From Ulota crispa (Eukaryota; Streptophyta; Bryopsida; Orthotrichales; Orthotrichaceae): a DNA stretch of 64,000 nucleotides. The translations under genes and the position numbers were made by a program. Shown here piece by piece: positions 22,872 to 34,055 of the stretch (the first letter of the stretch is position 1; every line of letters begins with the position of its first letter). The notes under the pieces were generated by a model. That model did not search any database. It was not told the DNA's origin and worked only from the letters and a program-made list of their open reading frames with translations. The stretch covers positions 5,580,001-5,644,000 of the forward strand of contig OY987250.1 of the NCBI GenBank assembly GCA_963920765.1, given 5' to 3'.

Positions 22872-23526
22872 TTAACCCCTCAACGCCCAAGGGAACCAAA
22901 ATTGTCCCTCTTTCTTTGTACTTTGGGATGCATAAATTTTCTTCATGATTAATTAGAATGATTATTAATTTTTTAAAGTTATTGTTGAAATCTTGTTTTG
23001 GTATGAGAAGTTTGATTTTGAAAATGATTAATTACAATTTTTATATTTACAATTTTGTGCAAGGATGTTTATTGAAAATCTTCACTTTTTAGTGTTGAGA
23101 GCTCTTGGAAATGAGCCTAAAACACACTAGAATTCGGAGAAACAATGACATTAGAAACTAAATTAAAAAAGCTGTAGAGTAGATTAATTATAAGAAGCAG
23201 TAAACTGATTAGGGTTACGGATGTTCTAATTTCCATACTCACATTTTTTTGGTATCCTCAATTTTAAATTTGAGATGTGAAAAGAGGATTGAAAGACTTT
23301 AAATCATTTTCACAATTTTAACACCCTCTTGATAAAATATTATAATCTTTCAATCCAAAAGTGATGTTGTTGTGTTTTCTTTTCCTATGTGATTTAACAT
23401 ATTTAGTGTGAATTTGTACAATTAAAATTTTAAAAAATTGATGCAACTTATCAAAATGTTGACATTTTGTTCATCCAAGAATAGATTTGAGATACTCATG
23501 AAAGTGCATGGGCCTTGAGGGGTTAA
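22872..23526. mobile_element. TTAA-bounded element, group T, subfamily D (647 bp)
   Basis: TTAA at 22872-22875 and 23523-23526; ends CCCCTCAACGCCC and, inverted, CCCCTCAAGGCCC. Interior words TGTTGAGAGCTCTTGGAAAT and GATGCAACTTATCAAAATGT are shared with 17399-18029 and 54169-54822. Confidence 0.85.
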
Positions 23527-23775
23527 AGGTTTGGTACTACTGCAAATTACCCAAATACTCTTGAGTCACAACAAATCATGTCCGTGTATATGGGTTCATT
23601 ATAGCATTTGGTATATTCATAAATAATATAAAATCAAAAATTCAAATTCTTTTTAACCCTTATACATTGTGCTAGTCATTGCAACTAGCCCCTCTACAAT
23701 GCTCTACAGTGGTGTGGCAAGTGCCCATTCATTTTAATATTAATTCAAAAAGCTGCAAGAATCAACAATGCATGT

Positions 23776-24081
23776 TAATGCCATATTCGTTAATTTGGGA
23801 AGAATTCCCAATTTCAAGAATAAACTAGGTTTAAGGTGATCACCTTAAACCAAGCTCTAGGTTTAAGCAGGATTTTTTTGGTACACATGCCCTCACCTAA
23901 GAGGAAGAATCTGTGAGGGACAAACTCTCATTGGCTCATACCAAATCTGATACCTTCAAATCTACAATTCAAATAATCTCAACCTTCAAATCTGTAGTTC
24001 AAATGCCAAAAAAAAACTTTGGGTTTAAGATGAAGTGCAACTTCGGAATAAGGTTTTCCCAATTTAATGAATATGGGGTTT
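23776..24081. mobile_element. TA-type MITE, family I (about 302 bp)
   Basis: Left end ATGCCATATTCGTTAATTTG; right end CAATTTAATGAATATGGGGT. The conserved interior (CCTCACCTAAGAGGAAGAAT) is in reverse orientation compared with 39086-39369. TA precedes the left end; the right flank has decayed. Confidence 0.75.
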
Positions 24082-24083
24082 GT

Positions 24084-25436
24084 TGCTTTTATGAAAATTC
24101 CAAGAAGGATTGCTTGAAACCAAACACCCTATCTCTATATCTTTTTAGAAATTGAATAACCTAATTATACAAGTGCTTATGATGAGATAACTTTTTGCCT
24201 TCCCATGATGCACCATGCATTTATGATCACTTACTAAATAAATCAAATGAAGAACCACTTTTTCTAGAGTATTTTTTTGGTATGCATTGGTCATTTTCCA
24301 TTTGCCTCAACGTTTAGGGATTAGATTCACTATTTGGTGACTGTTGATAATTTTGGCAACCTACACAAATTCCCATGGGCTCAAATATAAAAATCTATTT
24401 TGCGTTCTTGATGTTCTTTTAAATTTGTTAATTATTAGTTCATGAATGGAAACTCCTGTTTTGATGTTACTTTTTGATAATAAACATACATATACTCTTT
24501 GACTTTACAAGGAGGAATTTTGAAAATCTGAATCAAACAAACATGAAGGAAAACATATAATCAAATGGATGAAGGAAAGGTAGATGTAAACATGAGACAT
24601 GTTCAAATTCATTCATTGCCTAAAGGTTTTCAAATTTTATATATGTGATTATATCACAGAGAGGTAGAGATGTGATATTACAAAAGGCCTTCCAATTGTA
24701 GTAGTACAATGATCTCCGTTTTTGTTATTTAAATTTCTAGAAAAAATCAAATTCTTCTATGGTTGGTGGGGTCAGACGTGGAGATCAATATACACTGTTT
24801 ACAATACCTGAAGCATGAGAAGAGTATATGTCATTTGCTTTAGCATACAATTGCATAATCTATTTGTCAATTTGGTCAAATCTTAATACTCAAACCCTCA
24901 CATTATTGTTAGTCTTATTTTCTTACTATTTCAAAACTCATAGTTACTTGCATACCATGATAAAAGTGCATTTTCTACATGTACTATGGCATGCAATCTA
25001 GAACTTGTTTATTAGTTCTAAATATTTGATGTACAACTTATGGACACTTCTTGATTCCAATAAATGAATAACATGCCATCTTTTACTATTTCAAAAGAAC
25101 CAAAAACTCAAAAAGCAATAACCATGCATGATAGTAACTTTAAATGCATGAGTTTTTTCATATTTGTAGCCCTCTTAAAGTGCATCAAGAGATTTGTGGA
25201 TGGGTTTGTGTGCCAAATTCAAAAAATGGGGACCAATTGATGCAAATGGGGGGCAAGAGATACTTCAATATAATTTTTGTTTCCATGAGGAGGTTTGTAG
25301 ATGAAATGAAAGGGCCTAGATCATTCAATGGATATAATGTTAGATGCACTGTAGTAGAGTAATAAAATTGCATGATGAAGTGCACTTAGGATGTTGAATC
25401 TTCCTTGATCCAATGTCCTAAATCACATTGCTAATG
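24084..25436. other. Intergenic, nothing recognised
   Basis: AT-rich 1.35 kb inside the interval bounded by the inverted repeat. The short ORF at 25144-25362 shows no domain. Confidence 0.4.
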
Positions 25437-25800
25437 TGCAAAAGGTATAAAAGTTTTGAAATATGAGAGATTAGCTGCATGAGAAGAATGAAGACAACTT
25501 CTGACTGAAAAAAAGGGAACACCCTTACCTGATAGTTCCAATCTATCCCGATGCCTACAGCTGTGAGGTCCTGAAATTTGAACTTGCAGATTTCAGATGA
25601 GGTCCCAACTGCTGTCCCAATCGCGTGGATGAGACTACACCAAACTCTTGGAGGTCGATGAAAGTTTTTCGAGACTGTGTGAGGCCTGGGCAGGTAGTAG
25701 TGAGGGGCAGCCGGAGACATTTTTCATATTTGGACCTGACACATGCGGGGCCCAGGTCGACGTATGTGCAGTAAACCGAGCCGATGCAAGTCTGTGCCAA
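25437..25800 (-). repeat. Right copy of a 360-bp inverted repeat
   Basis: Reverse-oriented partner of 22184-22545. Read on the minus strand it keeps the SVYCTYVDLGPACVRSK frame open, and also an ICKFKFQDLTAVGIGIDW frame followed by CAG/GTAAGG, a good splice donor. It lies directly upstream of the membrane-protein cluster and points away from it, so it could be the first exon of a divergent transcript or simply a repeat. Confidence 0.7.
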
Positions 25801-25953
25801 CTCGAAATCCCTCTTGTTGGAAGGTTGTTGTCTGCCTTTTTTTCTGGTCGCCACCTGACAGATTTCGGCCCTTCCCTCGAAATATATCCCTCGAAATACA
25901 GCCCAATGTCACGAGGACAACACTGTAGTAAGTGTCGCTGAAAAAAAAACCCT

Positions 25954-26185
25954 GGTTGTTGTTGCTGTGGAGTGGAGGAAGTAGGAAGAGCCATTAATGG
26001 AGTATGTCGGAGATGCAGTGACGGACTTCCAATGTGCGACATGACTAGACCGTGCCCTGGGAGTTGGGAAGGTTGTTGTTGCTGTGGAGTGGAGGAGTTA
26101 GGAAGAGCCATGAATGGAGTATGTCGGAGATGCAGTGACGGACTTCCAATGTGCGACATGACTAGACCGTGCCCTGGGAGTTGAG
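25954..26185. repeat. 117-bp tandem duplication upstream of the membrane-protein gene
   Basis: Copies 25954-26070 and 26071-26185 are nearly identical (GGTTGTTGTTGCTGTGGAGT to CGTGCCCTGGGAGTTG). The period is 39 codons, so open frames on both strands simply repeat. The second copy ends two bases before the ATG at 26188, placing the repeat in the probable leader or core promoter. Confidence 0.9.
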
Positions 26186-26187
26186 AG

Positions 26188-27113
26188 ATGGACCACCGTG
26201 CTTCGCAAAAAGTTGCAACTGTACGTATTAGAGATCCAGTCGAAACGCGTATTAGTAATCCAGACTTTGTAGAAGAAGTTAACCAGCCTGGTGAGAGTGA
26301 GACTGAGACCTTCTCGTACCGCGACGTCGAGAACCTGCTCTGGATCCACGAGCACCCGATCCACAAGACGGCTCTGGAGGAGTGGGATAGGAAAGATAGG
26401 TTGCTGACTGCTCGGATTGAAAGGAAGCAGAGCTTAGTTCGTGCGGTATACAACGACGTATACCAACTGGTTGCATTCTTTTGTCTTTTTCAGAGTGTAT
26501 TACTTATTGCCGCTACGCAATCCTTTTCAACCTCTACCTGTGCCAAGGATCATTGGCGGTTACGGAGGAGGTTAGGTGTACTTCTGCTCTCGTGCGCAGC
26601 CTCCCTGTTTACTGTCCTAAGTGGAACAGCAAAGACATTCGACATCCGTGACTTGGCAACAACAATTAGTGTTGAAACAGAAGCTTTGCGGGTACGAATA
26701 TGCTCCTACCTAGTACTTAAGGGGCTTTATATTTAGCTGTTTGATATACATTATACTGCAGTATGGTGTCTAGCATTATCTAGTAGATAAAATTCTAAGC
26801 TCTAGAAATGGAGTTGATGTTAATTTCTTATCTGCATGCAGGATGGGATGGATCTTTCACCCTCTTAAAGTTTCATAACTTGTGGCCGGTTGATATGCTG
26901 AGAATCTTGCAATGCCTTCTCTGTCAGGAAATTATCAGACGTGCTCAAGAACTCCGAAGAGTTGGCCGTTATTTTAAATTTCGCGACAATACTATTTCCA
27001 GAAGTTACCCTAGACGGTTCTTTAAGACTCACTGGGTTAATCTCGTCCAGTTATCTTTTGTTTACTTTACTTCTTGCCTGTTTCCTATCACAATCTGGAT
27101 GGTTTCAGAATGA
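26188..27113 (+). CDS. Three-helix membrane protein of unknown family, paralogue 1
   Basis: Two exons, 26188-26691 and 26928-27113. They are joined by CGG/GTACGA and CTCTGTCAG/GAA in phase 0 across a 236-bp intron, giving 229 residues. The first ~85 residues are polar and acidic with a basic patch near 70-80. Hydrophobic segments lie at about 91-109, 128-146 and 204-227, the last almost at the C-terminus. No cleavable signal peptide is obvious. The downstream gene aligns along its whole length: HKTALEE with HRRALED, LFQSVLL with LIQSVLI, and RAQELRR with ARQELRR just after the intron. The matching intron position and phase support the splice model. The start is the first ATG of the frame. I do not recognise the family and assign no function beyond an integral membrane location. 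Confidence 0.75.
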
Positions 27114-27120
27114 TTAGTTG

Positions 27121-27498
27121 ATGTCGAACTCCCTATATGGCCCCAAGCGAGCGTTTTTTGAGAATTTAAGCAATAGGGACATCACAATTTATGATAACAC
27201 GAATGGGTATACTACTATTCACAGGAATGCTACTTACAAGGTTGACATACACCCACGTGCATATGCCCGATACTATTATATTGAAAACTTAAAGGATGAA
27301 GAAAATACACAAATTGATAAGGCGTGGTATACTGGCGACCTAGTTGTCATTAAGAAAATTAGTGTACACACGGATGTAGACAATAGTACGCTCAAGTATG
27401 TTGAGCATCCCAGAAGAACATTGTTGGAGAAGTCCAAGCAGAAGTTTGAGAATTGTCGACAGAACTGGTCAAGGAAACTGGGCTTGAGCAGACCGTGA
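27121..27498 (+). CDS. Small hypothetical protein, 125 aa
   Basis: ATG at 27121 lies 7 bases after the stop of the upstream gene. The product is soluble-looking: a Tyr/Asp/Thr-rich N-terminal half (RDITIYDNTNGYTTIHRN, then IHPRAYARYYYIENL) that could be beta-rich, and a basic C-terminal tail (KSKQKFENCRQNWSRKLGL). There is no signal peptide or membrane segment. Base composition matches the flanking coding exons. Its TGA (27496-27498) is in phase with the next gene, with no other stop before that gene's ATG at 27556. Independent gene, second cistron, exon of a larger product, or remnant are all possible. No family recognised. Confidence 0.55.
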   Translation: MSNSLYGPKRAFFENLSNRDITIYDNTNGYTTIHRNATYKVDIHPRAYARYYYIENLKDEENTQIDKAWYTGDLVVIKKISVHTDVDNSTLKYVEHPRRTLLEKSKQKFENCRQNWSRKLGLSRP

Positions 27499-27555
27499 AG
27501 ATCTTGGGTGGCCAATCACTCAGTCACAGAGTCAGAGACAAGCCTGGACGAGAGG

Positions 27556-30499
27556 ATGGGCACGGTGCAGGGCCCAGTACGTGTAGAGTCGGAACTGTAT
27601 CGGGTTGCGAAACGCTTGATAGAGATCAACGAAAGCGAACTTCACAGGAGGGCATTGGAGGATGCTACCAACGAGGCGAACATCAGCGGAACTCGAATGG
27701 AACAGCTGAAACTCAGGTCTGATAGCATGAAGGCAAACATCTTTCAAGTTGTGGGGTTCTTACTCCTCATTCAGAGTGTTCTGATCACACTGGTCGCTCA
27801 GACGAGCATTTTGCATATGGACAACCTGTGGTGCCCGCTGTCGCTGTCTTCTTTGGCCGGTGTGAGTTGCTTAATTCCAGTGTGGCACAACGGATGGGCT
27901 ATCGCGCTCTTGAAAGGCGACGAGCATATGGAGGAAATCCACCACAAGGTTTGCATGTGCTCCCTCTTGCCCGCCCTCTTGTTATGTTTTCCCATTCTGT
28001 CCCTACTCCTTGGTAAGGTAGAGGATACCCCATTTGTGTCAATTATCCCTTCATCTGTAATTGATTTGTGGACACTCAAACACACTCAAACACCATATTA
28101 AGTAAATTGGGAAAAATGTAATTTTGGGACTTCCGGATTTTGTGTTTTTTGAAGTGCTTTTCGAATGTGTTATTTATTAGTTTGGGAAAACAATGGGTAT
28201 CATTTTGTACCTCACCTTAATCCAAAATAGCCACCTTTAATTTATGTCAACTAACCACATGGAACCATATTCATTAAATTAAGGAGGTCACCTTAAACCT
28301 AGTTAATTAGCTACTATCCAAAATTTTAGAAGTTAATGAATTTTTTGTTCAAAATTTTATAAGTTAATTTGGGAAAAAGCATACAAAGTGGGACTTCTGA
28401 CTTTTTTTTTTCTAGAGAACACCATATTTCATTGAAATGGGAATCTGTTGATTATTTTCCAATGAAATAAGACTACATGTTTTCCAAAAATATGCTCTTT
28501 TTGGAAAGAAAGTTCATTAACAATAACATGTTTTAGTGAATCTTCTTCAAAAAATCTCAAAATTCAAAAGTCCCAAAATTGCATTCCTTTCCCAATTTAC
28601 TTAATATGATGTTCTCAGCTTTATCCCTTAAGGGTGGTTCACAAACACCAATCTCCAATAATGAAACTCCTATGAAGAATGAGAAGATGTGGAGTGGAAA
28701 TAGGAGTCAATGGGAGTACTTCTGTAGGAAGAAGGTGTGAACTCCTTTTGTGGGTAGTAGAGAATGGAGAACAAGTTTATTTTTAAAATGGTGATGCTGT
28801 AAGAAAGCAAACTCCATTCATATTGAAACAAAAGCAAGGAGGGTGAAATTGTGAAAGCAAGAAAAAGCAAGATGAAAAAGAGATAAGTATTGATAAAAAC
28901 TTCACATACAAAAACATCTTCACACCCTTTCTTCTCCTCCAAAGTCCAAAGGTGAAAAAAAATACTCAATCCTCACATAATGGAGCCTTTGCAAATCAAG
29001 GAGATAGTGCCATGTCCCCATTCTTTGAAGATTGACAATGGAGTGAAGATATGATTATCCTTAGTGTACATTGTGTCCCAAGTCCCATTGAAATCTAAGA
29101 AAGTAATTGTTGTACAACCAAAAGTTGGGACTTAATGCTTCACATTATGTCCCCCCACATCCTCACTCACTTCACTTTGCATATATGGCATCACTTTTTG
29201 AAAGTTTTGGTGTCAAAAATATGGGACTTTATTCAAGGTTTGAGTTTACCATTTTGTCAAACCCAACTTTTAACCCAAACCTCATTAATATTTTTGCACA
29301 AAATATTTATGACTTTCTTTAATACTCCCTTTACCCTGAACACCCCAATGAAGATATGATTTGTGTTAAGGTGGGACTTGCAAAGATGGGACATAGTGTG
29401 CACTTCCCCTAATTGTGTAACTGACTTGTGGACCAACGCTATATTCTTTCAGAGTAATTGAACCCTTTGGTTAGGGAGCTTTTGCACTAAAGTCTACAAA
29501 TAAATCTTTTGATTGAAATACAGAGAGGACCTTCTTATGCCTGAAGCCTAGATACCCATTTTCAGACATTCTTTTTACTAGATTTTATTTCATAAACATG
29601 AATATTTACATATATATTAAGTGAAAAAATAAAATTTTAACACTTGTAGATGTATGAATCATGGATGGTTTATAGAGAGCTATCCATGATTCACTTTGGA
29701 GCCAGGTATGTAGAGATCACTACGATCGATGTTACATACAGGCATAGCATGTGGTGATGTGGTACGCTATGGTTTGGCTGGAGGTGGATGTGATTAATTT
29801 GCATCACAACTTGGTAATGACATGTGCTCATTACAAATTGTAGCACAAAGAATACAATACTCGCTTTAGGATAGCTAATGACAAACTTAACCAAAAAATG
29901 CAATAAAATGCCCTCTAATTGAGATAAGATAAATGACGACTTGCCATAAAATAATACTTTGAAGTTGCTAAGTATGAAGTTTCATATGCCTTTTTGAAGT
30001 GGGAGTTTGTAGATTATCAGAATTGTGAGTAGACATCCTTGTTTAGATTCAAAGATCTTTGAACATGAGGATGTAGCCTAGTCAGCTAAGTACACGCAAC
30101 TTGATAGTAAAAAGGTAAACCAAATAACATCAGTTTTACATAATCGACACGACTTAGAGTGTGCCAAAATCAAGGCATGCAGTGGCACAAAGTTGTAAAT
30201 CTAGGAAGGCTACACAGTAGGCTGCACGTCTTGCAAAAGTGCTAATGTTGTGTATGTTCCCTAAGTTAACAAAATAGGTGCTGACAAGGCCTTTGGGGAT
30301 GTGTACGCAGGTGGCAGTGACAGCTAGACAAGAGCTTCGGAGATCGGGCACAAACTGTGATTTCTTTGTCACTCCAGAGCCAGATTCGAGTAAATCCACA
30401 TGTTTTTACTTCATACCTTATGCTTTGGTTATTCTCTTCATAATATCCTTCACACTGCTTATATTAATCAGTCAGTGGAAAATATTGTCGTCTGCTTAG
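27556..30499 (+). CDS. Three-helix membrane protein of unknown family, paralogue 2
   Basis: Exon 27556-27948 (AAG/GTTTGC) joins exon 30311-30499 (GTGTACGCAG/GTG) in phase 0 across a 2362-bp intron, giving 193 residues. Hydrophobic segments lie at about 62-82, 95-119 and 162-187. ESELYRVAKRLIEINESELH and ARQELRR align with the paralogue at 26188, and the intron falls at the same place. The start at 27556 is the first ATG in frame; the frame stays open upstream to 27499. Without splicing, the frame would read on to a TAA at 28099-28101 and give a different C-terminus lacking the third helix. The intron has been enlarged by a family I MITE (28090-28612) and a dispersed repeat (about 28650-29045), which may affect splicing. 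Function unknown. Confidence 0.65.
28090..28612. mobile_element. Family I-type MITE within an intron (523 bp)
   Basis: Left end ACACCATATTAAGTAAATTG and inverted right end CAATTTACTTAATATGATGT. A second internal segment (GTGTTATTTATTAGTTTGGG onward) looks like part of another family I element, so it may be composite. It lies inside the intron of the second membrane-protein gene. Confidence 0.75.
28650..29045 (+). repeat. Dispersed repeat, family G, copy 1
   Basis: Shares GGAGTGAAAATAGGAGTCAA-like words and the ordered blocks AGAGATAAGTATTG, CTTCTCCTCCAAAG and GCAAATCAAGGAGA with 39592-39975. Purine-rich, no coding support. Confidence 0.75.
29046..30310. other. Remainder of the long intron, nothing recognised
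   Basis: AT-rich with no repeat partner identified. The only constrained-looking site is the acceptor at 30310. Confidence 0.35.
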
Positions 30500-31449
30500 T
30501 TCAGTTTGCTGCGACACAAAGTTAACCTTGGCTCACCTCTCTTGACAGCTCTTCCCACGTTTGAATTTCAATGTACTACGTAATAGGGCAATGCAGATCT
30601 TCCATAGTATTGAGATTTGTTTAAGCTGTATAGATGTGTATTGAGATAGCAGTAGATTATCACATTATCTCAAATTACTCTAGTTTCTATATATATTTTT
30701 CAATGTAGTGCAAAGCCTTGAATAGTGCAAGACCCATTTGCACTAATTTGGGTGAAATTTGTTTAATTATAATGAAAATGTGGCAAGCCTCTTTTTCTTT
30801 GTTTGAAGTAAAGTGTAGGTTACAAAATTTGTTACCTCTCACCAATCAAGTCCCTTGTAAATACAACTTGGTGATGCAACTTTTGTAATATAGCATTCTT
30901 CACATAATCTTAGTAGAGATGCAAGTTCCCAAAATCTCTTCAAAATTTCAGCAATTTGAGTTGCACTATTTGAAATAGTATTTAAACACTGTAACCCACA
31001 ATATATTCAATTAATCTAAGTTACTTTGAACTACTTTGTTAGTATGCCTCACACATTCACTCGTTTCTGGAAAAGGTGCAAGTTAGAGGTATCAATGTAG
31101 GTAGCAAATAATCTCTGTACTTGAGAGCCTTTTTCTGAAATATTTGAGCTTCGAAATCCAGGATGGGCAAGGACATGAGATTTGGATTGGTTACATTCCA
31201 TTTGGGCATGTAAAAGGTGCTGCGGTTCCTAATTGAGAGCGCTCTTCTGAATGCACCAATTTTATGAAACTATTCTCCTGTTACCAGTATAACCACCAAG
31301 GCTTGGTTTACTGGTCAACTAGGACTGATACGGATATTAAAGACAAGACCAATTTAAACCAGTCATTTGTAACTTTATATCAGTGTTTCCTCCTACTGTA
31401 TTTGCTCTAGAAAATGAGTTTGTGAACAAAAATAGGTCTTAACCCCACG
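30500..31449. other. 3' flank of the membrane-protein gene, nothing further seen
   Basis: AT-rich. It would contain the 3' UTR of the gene ending at 30499. No ORF or repeat is supported. Confidence 0.4.
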
Positions 31450-33262
31450 CTTAACCCATAATGCCTAAGGATACTTCTCTCATTTTAACCCCTAAAGGCC
31501 CAAGCCCTTTTTTCTTTGAAAGTCAGTAAAAAACTGTCATTTTTGGGGGAATGAGTAGAAAGGTAGGAAAAAAAGTTTGTTTGGCAGATCCAACATAAAA
31601 TCTTGTCTTAGACTATGGGAAGTACTTGCGGGAAAAAAGTCAAATGTAGAGTAGTGAGATATTGACATCTGAAGTGAAAAAAAAAGTTTTTTTCCTTGTT
31701 GCCCAAAAATTTCAAAAGCCTTTGACTGCTCCTATATAAAATAAAATAAACTACTCTATGCAAAGTTGAGGTTTATTTTTTCCATGTAGAAGACCAAGTT
31801 AGGTAAGTGTGGGAGAAACTTCAAACGAATTGGAGATGTGGATCATGCTTTGTAAAATCTTGCAATGCCGTAAAGCCATGAAATTTGCATTAACATTAGG
31901 CAAAATTGGAGAATTTATGTAAAATTCAGAAATCTGAATTATTTTGATCCAAATGGTGAGAACCAAGGATCTTAGTCTTTGACAACTTGGAAAACAAAGA
32001 GTAAAAAGATAAATATACAAAGAGCTAAAAAAGTAAACACCAAATTTTACAAGGGTAAAAAGGAATGGAGGTTTGGGAGTCCCATACCTATTAGCAAACC
32101 AAAACTTCTCATTCATTAATCAAAATTGAATGACTCAAAACTTCCCACATATATATAAATCTAAAGGATCAATATCAGATCTTTATTTTAAAAAACAAAA
32201 TTAAAAATAAACAAATTGGGTTGCCAACCCTCCTCTGCTTTTCAGAAATTCATGCATAACTTCTTCAATAAATGTATGAATGAAGAAAAAATTAAATGCC
32301 CATGTAAGTCTTTGAATTCTCCATCTTCCATAAAGGGTTCAAAAAATCACACAAAGTAGTTTAGTTGTAAGTACATTTCCAAAACCCCACTTGGCCCCCG
32401 TGGGGCCACTTGGGCCTTTAGGGGTTAAGAAAGGCATTTTGGAAGTTTTTGAATTGTAGTTGCAAAATTATTACTAAACATTGAAACATAATTGTGTAAT
32501 CTTGAGATCTTGAACTTCAAGGCTTTTAGATGATGTTGTCAAAAAAAATCCACAAAAAGTTATGCAGATGTTAAGATGTTTATGACTAAGTGTGAATAAG
32601 TACTAATTTCATTGTTTCTTTTGGAGCCACTTAAACTTGTAATGCAAAAATGGTGAATTTTGGGTACAAAATTGGGAAACAACTACTTAAAATGATCTAG
32701 TATTTATTTATTTTATTTCAAAATTAATGACTCCCTTTTTAATTCCATGATCACAACTTCACAAATGAGCTTGCAATGCAGCTATTAAAAAGCCCAAAGT
32801 TTATTTCCAATTACTAACCAAAAATCATTATGAACAAAGAGAATTCAATGGTAAATGCATTCTAATTTGTAATACAAAGGCATTCCAAGTGAAATCAACC
32901 CAAAAACACATATGGATTTCATTAGATGATGATTTTTCAGTATAAGGGCCATCATTGCCTAGAGGGAGTTATTGACTTATTTCTCAACTTGTTGCCCATT
33001 TCTCCAATGTGACATCTTGTCACAGGCTCTTTAGTGACACTATTCATCACGCTTTTTTGATATGCAACAAACATGCTTTCACCAAAAATAATTGAAGTGT
33101 AATACTATGAAGGACAATCAAATCAAACATCAAAACTTGAAGCTATTTTTAGATTGCAACTTCTCCAAAAAAAAAAATCTAAACATTCAAATCTTTGCTG
33201 TCAACAAGGTCTCAAAATTTCCTAAAGACCAAAATTTGATGCTTCAAGAATTTAGGGGTTAA
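31450..33262. mobile_element. Possible outer TTAA-bounded element hosting an inner one
   Basis: TTAACCCATAATGCCTAAGG at 31450 and AATTTAGGGGTTAA ending at 33262 could be the two ends of one old group T element. The well-defined inner element 31485-32428 lies within it. The outer pairing is weaker than the inner. Confidence 0.4.
31485..32428. mobile_element. TTAA-bounded element, group T, subfamily E (936 bp)
   Basis: TTAA at 31485-31488 and 32425-32428; both ends read CCCCTAAAGGCCCAAG inward. The right half matches the arms of the foldback at 56207-56925 (ACTTCTTCAATAAATGTATG, CAAAGTAGTTTAG). The left half differs, so the copy is a mosaic. Confidence 0.85.
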
Positions 33263-33476
33263 TATTAGTGTCTTTAGAAGTTGATGAAAATGTTTGGAGG
33301 AACTAATTTGTATGAAATACCAAGTTTGATCTCAACTTAAGAGTTTTGGACTTACATTATAAAACATGAGAATGGGTTTTCACATGTGTATGCTGATGTG
33401 ACCTTTAACATGAATATAATATTCTTGAAAACAACATGTTGCATGTGAAATGTCATATAAATGACTTTTTGTACAC

Positions 33477-33915
33477 AATATAATAGGGATTTGATATATG
33501 TACCACCCTTTTTTGACTATTCTACTACACCTACTATATAGTATATATGGTTATTATTTATGATATTAAATAGGTGTGGATCACGGGAAAAATATCACTA
33601 ATTTGAAAATACAACTTGACATAGAAGTTGCACATTTAATTTGTTTTTCAGCTCTTGATCCCACTCATAATATCAATTAAAAAATAAACTAATTAAACTA
33701 AGCCTAATTTAGATGTTTTAATTGAAACTATGATTGGGATCTAGAGCTAAAAAATAAAATAAAAGCTGCAACTTTTACGTCAAGTTGTATTTTCATACTA
33801 GTGATCTTTTTCCTGTGATTTACACCTATTTTTATATTGTAAATATTGACCATATATAGTAGGTGCGGTAGAATAGTAAAAAAAGGATGGACATGTATCA
33901 ATTCCCAATATAATA
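33477..33915. mobile_element. Foldback MITE, 9-bp target duplication (421 bp)
   Basis: Element 33486-33906 with perfect flanks AATATAATA (33477-33485 and 33907-33915). Ends GGGATTTGATATATGTACCA and inverted TGGACATGTATCAATTCCC resemble family A, but the interior arms (GGATCACGGGAAAAATATCA and partner) are unrelated. A second Mutator-like subfamily. Confidence 0.9.
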
Positions 33916-34055
33916 TTATCACAATTGTACATTGCACTCAATGTCCTCCATAGCATATAGTTAAGAATGTAGAAATGCCAAATTGCAGTTTATGTTGATG
34001 AATTAATTTGCTCAATATAATGTAAAAATTTGCTAACATAGTTCTCAAATATATG

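Noticed and set aside
25635-26453. Minus-strand ORF of 272 codons
   Set aside because: It is antisense to the first exon of the membrane-protein gene, carries the 117-bp duplication and has no recognisable domain. Mentioned as a finding but not called as a gene.
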